From NCBI GenBank assembly GCA_002315535.1, contig DCHA01000023.1:1-19780 (forward strand): 19,780 nucleotides of DNA, read 5' to 3'. This DNA comes from Firmicutes bacterium UBA1764. GTDB taxonomy: Bacteria; Bacillota; Clostridia; Peptostreptococcales; Anaerovoracaceae. Shown in pieces: positions 5,837-13,224 of this stretch; the first letter of the stretch is position 1; the number at the start of each line of letters is the position of its first letter. The notes under the pieces were generated by a model that had not been told where the DNA came from, did no database searches, and saw only the letters and a list, made by a program, of their open reading frames with translations. A program made the translations under genes and the position numbers.

Positions 5837-6108
5837 TTAAGAAGATCCTCCATTAATTCGTCAACACTTGAATATGTTTTTGATAATTCCGGATGCTTTT
5901 CCATTTCCTCAGCCTCTCTTATTGCCGCAACAGTATCTGCGTTTGGCACATCCCATCTGACTTCAAAAGGAATTGCTTTTTCGCGGAGCATCTGTCTTAA
6001 AAACATATTAACGGCCGTGGATAAATCAAGACCAAATTCGGCAAGCATCGCCTGGGCCTTTGGTTTAATGTCTTCATCAATACTTATATTTGTTGCAACT
6101 CTTGCCAT
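5833..6108 (-). CDS. DinJ/RelB-family antitoxin
   Basis: A 91-residue antitoxin with an N-terminal ribbon-helix-helix region (about 1-50, ATNISIDEDIKPKAQAMLAE then LDLSTAVNMFLRQMLREKAIPFEV) and a C-terminal toxin-wrapping tail. The start at 6108 is preferred over a longer frame because AGGAGGTGTATT directly precedes it. The protein neutralises the adjacent YafQ-type toxin and, with it, usually represses their own promoter. A strong promoter (6159-6186) and palindromes (6196-6214) lie upstream, consistent with autoregulation. Confidence 0.93.
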   Translation of the reverse strand: MARVATNISIDEDIKPKAQAMLAEFGLDLSTAVNMFLRQMLREKAIPFEVRWDVPNADTVAAIREAEEMEKHPELSKTYSSVDELMEDLLK

Positions 6109-6158
6109 AATACACCTCCTAGTTTTCAAAAAATCTCTATAATCAGGTTCTTTATTAT

Positions 6159-6186
6159 ATTATAGCTTGCGCGACATATTTGTCAA
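6159..6186 (-). promoter_or_regulatory. promoter of the toxin-antitoxin pair
   Basis: Consensus -35 TTGACA (6186-6181) and -10 TATAAT (6164-6159), separated by 16 bp on the minus strand, about 50 bp before the antitoxin start. This is the best-matching sigma-A-type promoter in the accessory region and may drive the toxin, antitoxin, phosphatase and HTH-protein genes. Confidence 0.85.
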
Positions 6187-6195
6187 CATAGTATA

Positions 6196-6214
6196 CGCAT
6201 AATATGCGCATATT
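6196..6214. promoter_or_regulatory. overlapping palindromes upstream of the toxin-antitoxin promoter, putative operator
   Basis: Two palindromes overlap: CGCATA-A-TATGCG (6196-6208) and the perfect 14-mer AATATGCGCATATT (6201-6214). They lie 10-28 bp upstream of the -35 box. Ribbon-helix-helix antitoxins of the DinJ type bind such symmetric sites, so autoregulation is plausible; the position upstream of -35 is somewhat atypical for a repressor. Confidence 0.55.
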
Positions 6215-6236
6215 TCGCGTCTAAACGCAAACAAAA

Positions 6237-6260
6237 AAAGGCTGCATTATAACAGCCTTT
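6237..6260 (-). terminator. intrinsic terminator of the phoH-ybeY/cdd-era-yugP operon
   Basis: Perfect 8-bp stem AAAGGCTG / CAGCCTTT with an 8-nt loop, followed on the minus strand by a T run (TTTTTG). It begins 14 bp past the stop of the zinc peptidase gene and marks the border between the core operon and the accessory region. Confidence 0.85.
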
Positions 6261-6274
6261 ATCAACTTAAATCA

Positions 6275-6967
6275 TTATCTTCTCCCATTGCCTCTAATCG
6301 CGAGTATCCTCAGCAGGTTTGCGATTGACATGGCGAGGGATCCGAGATATGTCATGGCTGCGGCTTTTAGTACCGCTTTTGATCCTTGCATATCTACGTC
6401 GTTTTGTATAAATCCGCATTCCTCAAGCATTTTGAGGGCTCTGCGGCTTGCATCAAGTTCTACCGGCAGTGTAACGAGATGAAATACTACTACTGCCGAG
6501 AAAAGGATGATTCCTAGGTTAAATAATCCTGTGCTGCTTAATATCAGTCCAAGGATTAGTATAGGCCATGAAAGTGTTGATCCAAGGTTTACAACCGGTA
6601 CTATAGCGGTTCTAAGCTTAATCAAAAAGTATCCGGTGTTATGCTGATCGGCATGTCCGCACTCGTGCGCCGCAATGCAAATTGCCGCGATCGAATTTGA
6701 TCCGTATACGCCCTGTGACAAATTCAGTGTATGCTTTGAGGGGTTATAGTTATCTGTCAGCTGCCCTGCTACGCGGTTCAGCGTAACATCTCCGATGCCG
6801 CAGTGCTTTAACAGCGTTGCCGCAACATAGTCTCCGGTCACGCCGCTGCCATTTTGAATGCCGGAGTATTTTGCGTATGCGCTCTTTACTCTGACCTGCG
6901 CAATAACCGTAATAATAATTGCGGGTAGTAAATAAATCCATGTACTGTAGTATGAGTAATAATTCAT
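6275..6967 (-). CDS. membrane zinc metallopeptidase (YugP family)
   Basis: A 230-residue integral membrane protein of the YugP/zinc peptidase 2 family. It begins with a hydrophobic segment (about 8-25) and has the zinc motif HECGHADQH at about 101-109 with flanking segment YGSNSIAAICIAA. Two or more further membrane segments follow (about 120-165 and near 205-220). Length and layout match the family; the physiological substrate of this family is not established. The start has GAAGGAG 9 bp upstream. It lies 19 bp after era as the last gene of the phoH-ybeY/cdd-era operon, where recO is often found in related genomes, and precedes a clear terminator. Confidence 0.88.
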   Translation of the reverse strand: MNYYSYYSTWIYLLPAIIITVIAQVRVKSAYAKYSGIQNGSGVTGDYVAATLLKHCGIGDVTLNRVAGQLTDNYNPSKHTLNLSQGVYGSNSIAAICIAAHECGHADQHNTGYFLIKLRTAIVPVVNLGSTLSWPILILGLILSSTGLFNLGIILFSAVVVFHLVTLPVELDASRRALKMLEECGFIQNDVDMQGSKAVLKAAAMTYLGSLAMSIANLLRILAIRGNGRR

Positions 6968-6986
6968 CGTCTATCGCTCCTTCTGA

Positions 6987-7880
6987 TTACTTCTCATCAG
7001 CTCTATACCCAAAATTGCTTATTGCAACAACTGAGTCTCTCCAGCCTTCCTTTACCTTTACAAAGGTCTCAAGGTATACCTTGGTTCCGACCAGAGCCTC
7101 GATTTCCTCGCGGGCGCTCTTGCCTATGCCCTTGATCTTCTTGCCGCCCTTGCCTATGATGATGGCCTTGTGGGACTGTCTTTCGCAGTAAATAACTGCG
7201 GATATTCTTGTCAGGTTATTCAGCTCTTCATAGCTTTCGATTTCGACAGCAACGCCGTGCGGAACCTCTTCGTCCAAATAGAGCAGCATCTTTTCTCTGA
7301 TTATTTCGGATACGAGGAATCTCATCGGGTTATCAGTAACCATGTCCTCTGGGAAGAACTGCGGGCCCTCCTCAAGATATTCCTTCAGCTTATTAATCAG
7401 CACGTCAACGTTCTTGCTCTCAAGCGCATTTGTACCGATGATGGCCTCGAACATATTCATGTCCTCATAGCACTTATATACCTGCTCGAAAACCTCCGGC
7501 TCCATCTTATCGATCTTGTTGATGATAAGAATCTTCGGGGTATCGATTTTCTTTAGCTTTTCGAGAATAAAGTTATCGCCGCCTATTCCCTCTCTCAGCG
7601 GAGAATCTACGAGGAAGAGAATTACATCAACCTCGCCAAGGCTTGACAGCGCGATTTCTGTCATATAGCTTCCGAGCTTGTTCTTTGGCTTATGTATTCC
7701 CGGGGTGTCAATAAACACCATCTGGCACTGCTCCGGCTCGGTATAGATTCCTCTGATTGTGTTTCTTGTGGTCTGCGGCTTATTTGTGGCAATCGCGATC
7801 TTTTCTCCGAGTATGGAGTTCATCAGGCTCGATTTGCCAACGTTTGGTCTTCCTACTATTCCAATAAAACCTGTCTTCAT
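6987..7880 (-). CDS. era: GTPase Era
   Basis: A 297-residue Era GTPase, which binds the 3' end of 16S rRNA during small-subunit maturation. G motifs are in order: GRPNVGKS (10-17), PQTTRN switch I, DTPGIHKP (58-65) and NKID (121-124). The G5 position reads TNALES rather than the usual SAL-type loop. The C-terminal KH RNA-binding domain holds GKGGKKIKGIG near 243-253. The ATG overlaps the stop of the upstream ybeY/cdd gene by one base (TAATG). Neighbours YbeY, PhoH and S21 belong to the same ribosome-maturation theme. Confidence 0.97.
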   Translation of the reverse strand: MKTGFIGIVGRPNVGKSSLMNSILGEKIAIATNKPQTTRNTIRGIYTEPEQCQMVFIDTPGIHKPKNKLGSYMTEIALSSLGEVDVILFLVDSPLREGIGGDNFILEKLKKIDTPKILIINKIDKMEPEVFEQVYKCYEDMNMFEAIIGTNALESKNVDVLINKLKEYLEEGPQFFPEDMVTDNPMRFLVSEIIREKMLLYLDEEVPHGVAVEIESYEELNNLTRISAVIYCERQSHKAIIIGKGGKKIKGIGKSAREEIEALVGTKVYLETFVKVKEGWRDSVVAISNFGYRADEK

Positions 7881-8653
7881 TACTTATCTTCCAGTCTAAA
7901 GCCTTCCGGCAATAATTCTCTGAGTGTATATTCCTTGTCCTTGCACATTACTATCATGTCCGGGCTGAATTCGTACATGAATTGTCTGCATATTCCGCAT
8001 GGCCAGTCAGTTACTGCCAGAGCGACAAAGCTCTTGCATCCTTCCGAAATAGCCTTGACCATCGCAGTTCTCTCAGCGCATATTGTTGCGCCGTAGCTTG
8101 CGTTTTCTATATTGCAGCCCGTATATATCTTGCCGCACTTTGTAAGAAGTGCAGCCCCAACCTTATACTTTGAATATGGTGAATATGCATTCTTTGAGGC
8201 TTCTTTTGCAAGCTTTGGAAGGCTATACAAAGCCATGATCTTTTCTTCCTTTGCGCGCATAACCTTTTTGTCAGCCTCGTTCATGTGATCGTATCCGAGC
8301 AAATGGAAAACGGAATGTGTAAAGAGATACATTGATTCTCTTTCCTCGCTGTGTCCGAATTCTGCGGCCTGCTCCTTTACCTTATCCATGCAGATAACAA
8401 CGTCGCCGATTTCAATCTCCGGCATGTTTAGCTTCTTAAGTTCTTTCTTCTCAAACTGCGGGAAGGAAAGCACGTCAGTCACCTTGTCGTTATTTCTGAA
8501 ATCGCGATTAAGCTGCTTAATCTCATCCTTTGAAACAAAAGAAACAGAAATTGATATCCTTTCCGGATCGAGCTTTTCTTCCTTTGCGCAAAGCTCTGCG
8601 ATGCGCATCATATCCTTTTCTGCTTTAGTCTTTTCGTTAAAGTATAGCTTCAT
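7880..8653 (-). CDS. ybeY-cdd: fused YbeY endoribonuclease - cytidine deaminase
   Basis: One uninterrupted 257-residue frame carries two enzymes. Residues 1 to about 140 are YbeY, the rRNA-maturation endonuclease, with RNNDKVTDVLSFP (53-65) and zinc ligands His113, His117 and His123 in HSVFHLLGYDH. Residues about 146-257 are a homotetramer-type cytidine deaminase: Cys192 and Glu194 in CAERTA, Cys219 and Cys222 in PCGICRQ, and the substrate segment GCNIENASYGAT (179-190). All zinc ligands of both halves are present. The deaminase half is slightly short between the strand ending VALAVTD and PCGIC. In related Firmicutes these are two genes separated by dgkA; here dgkA is absent. The gene lies 1 bp after phoH and overlaps era by one base. 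A frameshift artefact is unlikely because the frame is continuous through both domains. Confidence 0.93.
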   Translation of the reverse strand: MKLYFNEKTKAEKDMMRIAELCAKEEKLDPERISISVSFVSKDEIKQLNRDFRNNDKVTDVLSFPQFEKKELKKLNMPEIEIGDVVICMDKVKEQAAEFGHSEERESMYLFTHSVFHLLGYDHMNEADKKVMRAKEEKIMALYSLPKLAKEASKNAYSPYSKYKVGAALLTKCGKIYTGCNIENASYGATICAERTAMVKAISEGCKSFVALAVTDWPCGICRQFMYEFSPDMIVMCKDKEYTLRELLPEGFRLEDK

Positions 8654-8654
8654 A

Positions 8655-9611
8655 TTATCCGTTTTCCCTTTCAGCTACTCTGTCATATGCATTTACGATT
8701 TTTCTTACAAGAGGATGTCTTACAACGTCCGTATCTCTCAGTCTGCAGAACGCGATTCCCTCAACACCCTTTAGAACGTGCATCGCATCGGTGAGTCCGC
8801 TCGCCTTGCCGCTCGGCAGGTCAACCTGCGTTATATCACCGGTGATTATCATCTTTGATCCAAAGCCCATTCTGGTCAGGAACATCTTCATCTGCTCCTT
8901 TGTCGCATTCTGCGCTTCATCGAGGATGATAAAGGAATTATCAAGTGTTCTTCCTCTCATGTATGCCAGAGGCACAACCTCTATTACTTCTTTTTCTTTT
9001 AATCTCAGCGCCGCATCTCTTCCGAGCATATCATAGAGTGCGTCGTAAAGTGGTCTCAAGTAAGGATCAACCTTTTCCTGAAGATCTCCGGGCAGGAAGC
9101 CCAGTCTTTCGCCTGCCTCAACCGCAGGTCTTGCGAGTATCAGCTTTTCGACCTCCTTGGCCTTGAGTGCATTTATCGCCATCGCTACCGCAAGATAGGT
9201 CTTACCTGTTCCTGCAGGTCCGATTCCAAATGTCACGTCATGCTTTTTGATTGCCTCGGCATAGTCCTTTTGCCCGAGAGTCTTTGCCTTAATAGGTTTT
9301 CCTCTGTGAGTAAAACACAGCACGTCAGCGGCAACATTGCTCTTGGTATATGACACGCCATCCTTTGACAGAGAGATGATGTAGTTTATCTTCTGCTCGT
9401 CAAGGCTCTGGCCCTGGTCAATTACTGCGAAGAACTCATTGATGATTGACATTGCGCGGTCAACCTCTTCGCCTCTGATTGTTATTTCATCGCCACGGTT
9501 GATAATATCAACATTGCAGTCTTTCTCAACAGCCTTTAAATTAGCATCCATACTTCCAAATGCAAGTGATGGTTCGCTGATGCTTTGCGGACTAAATTTT
9601 AATTCGTTCAT
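8655..9611 (-). CDS. phoH: PhoH-like ATPase (PhoL/YbeZ type)
   Basis: A 318-residue cytosolic ATPase. An N-terminal region of about 110 residues precedes the PhoH core, which has Walker A GPAGTGKT (131-138), segment RPAVEAGERLGFLPGD and Walker B IILDEAQNAT (228-237). It ends with the family DVVRHPLVRKIV segment. PhoH-like proteins are coupled to YbeY in RNA metabolism, and the next gene here is indeed ybeY. AAAGG lies about 10 bp upstream of the ATG. It is the first gene of the operon that runs to the terminator at 6237-6260. Confidence 0.95.
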   Translation of the reverse strand: MNELKFSPQSISEPSLAFGSMDANLKAVEKDCNVDIINRGDEITIRGEEVDRAMSIINEFFAVIDQGQSLDEQKINYIISLSKDGVSYTKSNVAADVLCFTHRGKPIKAKTLGQKDYAEAIKKHDVTFGIGPAGTGKTYLAVAMAINALKAKEVEKLILARPAVEAGERLGFLPGDLQEKVDPYLRPLYDALYDMLGRDAALRLKEKEVIEVVPLAYMRGRTLDNSFIILDEAQNATKEQMKMFLTRMGFGSKMIITGDITQVDLPSGKASGLTDAMHVLKGVEGIAFCRLRDTDVVRHPLVRKIVNAYDRVAERENG

Positions 9612-9652
9612 GCTCGCCTTTCGAATAATTACATTAATATACTTAATATATT

Positions 9653-9682
9653 ATTATACAATTTTTTTATCAAAAAAAGCAA
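9653..9682 (-). promoter_or_regulatory. putative promoter of the phoH operon
   Basis: Minus-strand TATAAT (9658-9653) with TTGCTT (9682-9677) 18 bp upstream, about 40 bp before the phoH start and just beyond the rpsU terminator. The -10 is consensus; the -35 is a partial match in a T-rich tract. Confidence 0.5.
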
Positions 9683-9687
9683 AATAA

Positions 9688-9710
9688 AACCGAGGCGCTT
9701 TGCCTCGGTT
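9688..9710 (-). terminator. rpsU terminator
   Basis: Perfect 9-bp stem AACCGAGGC / GCCTCGGTT with a 5-nt loop, followed on the minus strand by TTATTTTGC and a further T run. It starts 8 bp past the rpsU stop. Confidence 0.88.
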
Positions 9711-9718
9711 AATTGCGA

Positions 9719-9901
9719 TTAATATCTCTTTGTAGCCTTCTTACGAGCAGCTTCAGACTTCTTCTTACGTCTTACGCTTGGCTTTTCGTAGCATTCTCTT
9801 TTTCTGAGCTCAGCCATGACGCCGTCTCTAGCACAAGAGCGCTTGAATCTCTTAAGAGCATTTTCAAGATTTTCGCCTTCTTTTACGATGATCTGTGCCA
9901 T
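9719..9901 (-). CDS. rpsU: 30S ribosomal protein S21
   Basis: This 60-residue, highly basic protein matches S21 along its length (MAQIIVKEGENLENALKRF, then CARDGVMAELRKRECYEKPS and a Lys/Arg-rich tail). S21 sits near the anti-Shine-Dalgarno region of the small subunit. A near-perfect AAGGAGGTGA lies 9 bp upstream. It has its own promoter and terminator, so it is a single-gene transcript between mtaB (divergent) and phoH. Confidence 0.97.
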   Translation of the reverse strand: MAQIIVKEGENLENALKRFKRSCARDGVMAELRKRECYEKPSVRRKKKSEAARKKATKRY

Positions 9902-9923
9902 TCCGGTTTCACCTCCTTACTCG

Positions 9924-9946
9924 TTGATGCCTTAGGCATTCATCAA
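9924..9946 (-). promoter_or_regulatory. hairpin in the rpsU leader
   Basis: The leader between the rpsU promoter and ribosome binding site contains ATGCC-TTA-GGCAT, flanked by TTGATG and CATCAA segments that can also pair. These give two competing short structures 5-27 bp upstream of the Shine-Dalgarno. It could tune rpsU translation; no known leader motif is recognised. Confidence 0.35.
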
Positions 9947-9956
9947 TAACTTCATC

Positions 9957-9985
9957 ATTATATCTTTATTTCCTTTTATAATCAA
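9957..9985 (-). promoter_or_regulatory. rpsU: rpsU promoter
   Basis: -35 TTGATT (9985-9980) and -10 TATAAT (9962-9957) with an optimal 17-bp spacer on the minus strand, giving a leader of about 50 nt with an excellent ribosome binding site. It overlaps the region used by the divergent mtaB promoter. Confidence 0.8.
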
Positions 9986-9996
9986 GAGATTTTTTG

Positions 9997-10002
9997 TATA
10001 AT
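9997..10002 (+). promoter_or_regulatory. mtaB: -10 element of mtaB, implying a leaderless transcript
   Basis: TATAAT on the plus strand ends 6 bp before the ATG of mtaB, so the expected start site falls on or next to that ATG. No Shine-Dalgarno is present. The hexamer 17 bp upstream (TTTTAT, 9974-9979) is a weak -35 and adjoins the rpsU -35 on the opposite strand. Confidence 0.55.
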
Positions 10003-10008
10003 TATTTC

Positions 10009-11244
10009 ATGCAAAACACAGTATCTTTTTTCACCCTCGGATGCAGGGTAAATCAATATGAATCACATAGTCTTGCGGAGCAGTTTAAAGCTGCAGGCTG
10101 GCTTGTTGTCCCTGAAGATGACATCGCCGATGTATATATAGTCAACACCTGCACGGTAACACATCTTGCAGACAGAAAGTCTCGTCAGTACATCAGAAGA
10201 ATGAAAAGACTTAATCCCAATGCAAAGGTTATCGTAATGGGCTGCTACTCCGAAACCAATCCGGCGGCAATCGAAAAGATCGAAGAGGTCGACTACATTC
10301 TCGGAACCAACGACAAAGAAAAGGTTTTTGATATCCTTGGAATTGATCGCGTCCCCTGCCGCATTCTCGGCTTTGATCCGGAGTCAAGAACAAGGGCTAT
10401 GATACAGATCCAAAGCGGCTGCAACAGGTTCTGCTCGTACTGTGTTATTCCGTATGCGCGAAACGTAATGTGGTCAAAGCCTATTCCTGACATCGTTTCC
10501 GAAGCCAAAGAGCTCATAGAATCGGGCTACAAGGAAATCGTTTTAACCGGAATTAACACTGCGCTTTATGAAGGCGGAGTTGAGCCCGTTATCAAAGCAT
10601 TAAACGAAATACCGGGCGATTTCAGGCTCAGATTCGGCTCTCTTGAGCCAACTGTCGTAGATGCAGAGTACGTCAAGACCTTGCTAAAATACGACAAGCT
10701 CTGTCACCACTTCCATCTTTCAGTTCAAAGCGGAAGCGACAGAATTATCAAAGCCATGAACAGACGCTACACCGCAAAGGAATACCTTGACATAGTAAAG
10801 GTCTGCAGAGACTTTGATCCTCTCTTTGGAATCACGACTGACATCATTGTTGCCTTCCCCGGCGAGACCGATGAGGATTATCAAAAAAGCGTAGACTTAA
10901 TCAAGAAAGCAGAGTTCCTGCACGTACACGCCTTTCCTTATTCAAAGCGTCCCTTCACAAAGGCCGCTGAATACGATGACCAGCTTAGCCCTGATGTAAA
11001 GAAGGCAAGAAACAAGGGGCTAATTCTGCAGGGCGACGAAAGTTCTCTGGCATTCAGATCAAAGATGCTTGGGACTGCCCAGAAGGTTTTGGTCGAGACA
11101 AAGAGCGGCAAGCTCTGGCATGGCCATGCTGACAATTACACCGATGTATACTTTGAATCGGACAAAGATGATATAATAAATACATTCCAAACAATAGAAA
11201 TCACCGAGATATATAAAGACGGTGTATTAGGAATCGCTAAATGA
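10009..11244 (+). CDS. mtaB: tRNA (t6A37) methylthiotransferase MtaB
   Basis: A 411-residue radical-SAM methylthiotransferase that converts t6A to ms2t6A at position 37 of ANN-decoding tRNAs. The N-terminal domain has cysteines Cys12 (TLGCRVNQYE), Cys48 (NTCTV) and Cys79 (MGCYSE) for one iron-sulfur cluster. CNRFCSYC (Cys138, Cys142, Cys145) binds the SAM cluster. The C-terminus carries a TRAM-like RNA-binding domain (about 350-411). LGCRVNQYE and IQSGCNRFCSYCVIPYAR favour MtaB over MiaB. The ATG at 10009 is chosen because the conserved N-terminus starts there; an in-frame TTG at 9994 lies over the -10 and is unlikely. It runs opposite to all neighbours except the HIT gene 13 bp downstream, with which it forms an operon. 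Confidence 0.93.
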   Translation: MQNTVSFFTLGCRVNQYESHSLAEQFKAAGWLVVPEDDIADVYIVNTCTVTHLADRKSRQYIRRMKRLNPNAKVIVMGCYSETNPAAIEKIEEVDYILGTNDKEKVFDILGIDRVPCRILGFDPESRTRAMIQIQSGCNRFCSYCVIPYARNVMWSKPIPDIVSEAKELIESGYKEIVLTGINTALYEGGVEPVIKALNEIPGDFRLRFGSLEPTVVDAEYVKTLLKYDKLCHHFHLSVQSGSDRIIKAMNRRYTAKEYLDIVKVCRDFDPLFGITTDIIVAFPGETDEDYQKSVDLIKKAEFLHVHAFPYSKRPFTKAAEYDDQLSPDVKKARNKGLILQGDESSLAFRSKMLGTAQKVLVETKSGKLWHGHADNYTDVYFESDKDDIINTFQTIEITEIYKDGVLGIAK

Positions 11245-11257
11245 AAGGAGTAGACAA

Positions 11258-11599
11258 ATGGAAGACTGCTTGTTCTGCAAAATAATTGCCGGAGAGATTC
11301 CATCAACTAAGGTATACGAGGATGATTTAATCTATGCCTTTAATGATATTAATCCTCAAGCTCCGGTCCACTTCCTTGTATTACCAAAGAAGCACATCGA
11401 ATCCCTTGATGCAACTAATCCTGAGGACGCCGAGGTTCTTGCGCACATCCTTCTCAAGATCAAGGATATCGCAAAAGAGCAAGGCATAGTTAACGGCTAC
11501 AGAGTTGCAATCAACTGCGGACCAGACGGCGATCAAACCGTAAAGCATCTTCACTTCCATGTTCTTGGAAAGAGAAAGATGTCCTGGCCACCGGGCTAA
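11258..11599 (+). CDS. HIT-family purine nucleoside phosphoramidase (HinT-like)
   Basis: A 113-residue histidine-triad protein. CLFCKIIAGEIPS opens the fold with Cys4 and Cys7 as probable structural-zinc ligands, and the triad is HLHFH near the end (His97, His99, His101), followed by VLGKRKMSWPPG. HinT-type proteins hydrolyse AMP-lysine or nucleoside phosphoramidates. AAAGGAG lies 8 bp before the ATG, just after the mtaB stop. The pairing with mtaB is conserved in many Firmicutes, where both usually run the same way as dnaK; here they are inverted. Confidence 0.95.
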   Translation: MEDCLFCKIIAGEIPSTKVYEDDLIYAFNDINPQAPVHFLVLPKKHIESLDATNPEDAEVLAHILLKIKDIAKEQGIVNGYRVAINCGPDGDQTVKHLHFHVLGKRKMSWPPG

Positions 11600-11616
11600 A
11601 CTAATTACATAATAAC

Positions 11617-11651
11617 AAAAAAACGGAAGGTCCAAAGACCTTCCGTTTTTT
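11617..11651. terminator. shared bidirectional terminator between the HIT and hydantoinase genes
   Basis: The stem AACGGAAGGTC / GACCTTCCGTT with a CAAA loop is flanked by A and T runs, so it can stop transcripts from either side. It ends the plus-strand mtaB-HIT operon and the minus-strand permease-DUF917-hydantoinase operon, which converge here. Confidence 0.9.
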
Positions 11652-11667
11652 AAGAAGTTTTTATCAG

Positions 11668-13224
11668 TTATGCTTTCAGTTCACCTGCAGCCTTAACCTT
11701 AACACGATTTGTATTGCCCGGATAATACTGAAGTGGAACATCTTCAACTTCGATTATTTCTACGGTTTCTGCAACAGCTCCGGCCTCAACTGCCATCTTA
11801 ACTGCCTCTTCCTTAGCCTGCTTGATAGCCTCATCACGAGGAATATCATCATAGTTGATGAGCTTTTCAAGAGTTCCGCTTACCTTGGAAATTGCTGATC
11901 CGATTGCATTTGCGCATCCGAAGTGATCAGGCTTTACTGTCTGGGAAGCACCTTCTAGCTTGCCCGGAAGAATTACTGATCCGCCGCCAACAAGGATTAC
12001 ATCGCTGTCATCGCTTGAAAGCTTCATTGCATCAATAGCATCCTCAACCATGGTTCTGATTGCTTCTATAGCCTTCTTTGCAAGCTCCTGAGGAATATTT
12101 TCTACAAGGCTGCGATCACCGATGTCGGCCATTCCGAGTCTAACAGCAATATCTGTTGCAGTCATTGTGTCACCGCCAAATACCAGAGCCTTCTTTGTAA
12201 GAGCATATCCTACTGAATCAGGACCAACTGTAACTGTTCCATCCTCTTTTTCTCTAACAATGGATCCACCGCCAAGACCAATGGATACTACGTCCGGCAT
12301 ACGGAAGTTTGTACGAACTCCGCCGATTGTTACTGCAACGCTGGACTCTCTTGGGAAGGAATTCTGAATCACACCGATATCAGTTGTTGTTCCGCCAACA
12401 TCTATTACTATTGCATTTTCAATCTTGCTTAAATAGCTTGCGCCTCTGATAGAATTTGTAGGGCCGCATGCAACTGTGAGTATAGGATACTTACGAGCAT
12501 GCTCTACAGTCATAAGAGTACCGTCATTTTGTGACAGATAAATCTTTGCGTTATTAATTCCTTCATCAGCAAGGCTTTGTGCAAATCCTTCTGTAAACTT
12601 TTCTGCGATTTGCCAAAGTGCGGCATTCAGAATAGTAGCATTTTCTCTTTCAACAAGGCCCATTGATCCAATCTCACTTGAGATAGAAATATGAACATCG
12701 TCTCCCATTACTTCTCTGCAAAGCTCTGCAGCGCGCAGCTCCTGGTCATTTCTTACTGTAGAGAAAGCTCCGGAGATAGCAATTGAATTAACGCCCTTTG
12801 CCTTCATGTCTGCAAAGAATTCCTTGCATGCTTCTTCATCAAGCGGTGCAATTTCACGGCCGTCATATTCATAGCCGCCGCGAACGATTTCTTTTCTGAC
12901 GCAAATCTCCTTAATGTCTTCCTCCCAGTCTACCATTGGAGGAACAGCTCTTGTTGCCGGAGCACCAAGTCTAAGAATACCAATCTTTGCAAGATTCTTT
13001 CTTTCAACAATTGCGTTTGTACACTGAGTTGTACCAAGCATTGCCTGTCCAATCTTTGTCTTATCGATCCCGGATACATCAAGTACGTTCTTGAGCGCAC
13101 CAACAATACCGGAATAAATATCATCAGAGGTAGGATTCTTAATATCAGCTATTACATTGTATTCTTCATCAATAATAACGGCATCAGTATTTGTACCGCC
13201 AACATCAATACCAAGCTTATACAT
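11668..13224 (-). CDS. hydantoinase/oxoprolinase family protein (HyuA-like)
   Basis: A 518-residue protein of the N-methylhydantoinase A / 5-oxoprolinase family, which performs ATP-dependent opening of hydantoin-like rings. It starts with the ASKHA phosphate motif GIDVGGTNTDAVIID. It also has GTTQCTNAIVERKNLAKIG near 70, a second phosphate motif VIDVGGTTTDIG in the middle and glycine-rich ILVGGGSVILPG toward the end. It lacks a HyuB-type partner in the operon; instead it overlaps a DUF917 gene by one base (TAATG), a recurring pairing. The Shine-Dalgarno GGAGG lies inside the end of the DUF917 gene. The exact substrate cannot be read from the sequence. Confidence 0.88.
   Translation of the reverse strand: MYKLGIDVGGTNTDAVIIDEEYNVIADIKNPTSDDIYSGIVGALKNVLDVSGIDKTKIGQAMLGTTQCTNAIVERKNLAKIGILRLGAPATRAVPPMVDWEEDIKEICVRKEIVRGGYEYDGREIAPLDEEACKEFFADMKAKGVNSIAISGAFSTVRNDQELRAAELCREVMGDDVHISISSEIGSMGLVERENATILNAALWQIAEKFTEGFAQSLADEGINNAKIYLSQNDGTLMTVEHARKYPILTVACGPTNSIRGASYLSKIENAIVIDVGGTTTDIGVIQNSFPRESSVAVTIGGVRTNFRMPDVVSIGLGGGSIVREKEDGTVTVGPDSVGYALTKKALVFGGDTMTATDIAVRLGMADIGDRSLVENIPQELAKKAIEAIRTMVEDAIDAMKLSSDDSDVILVGGGSVILPGKLEGASQTVKPDHFGCANAIGSAISKVSGTLEKLINYDDIPRDEAIKQAKEEAVKMAVEAGAVAETVEIIEVEDVPLQYYPGNTNRVKVKAAGELKA

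Noticed and set aside
7170..8173. Plus-strand frames opposite era and ybeY/cdd (7170-7556, 7692-8096, 7982-8173)
   Set aside because: They are antisense shadows of strongly conserved genes with no initiation signals.
7880..8653. The ybeY-cdd fusion as a frameshift or assembly artefact
   Set aside because: The frame is continuous through both domains with all zinc ligands in place; an indel error would more likely break the frame than join two genes. It is kept as a finding with an assembly check.
9994..10008. TTG at 9994 as the start of mtaB
   Set aside because: It would place the start over the -10 box and add five residues outside the conserved N-terminus; the ATG at 10009 fits the family.
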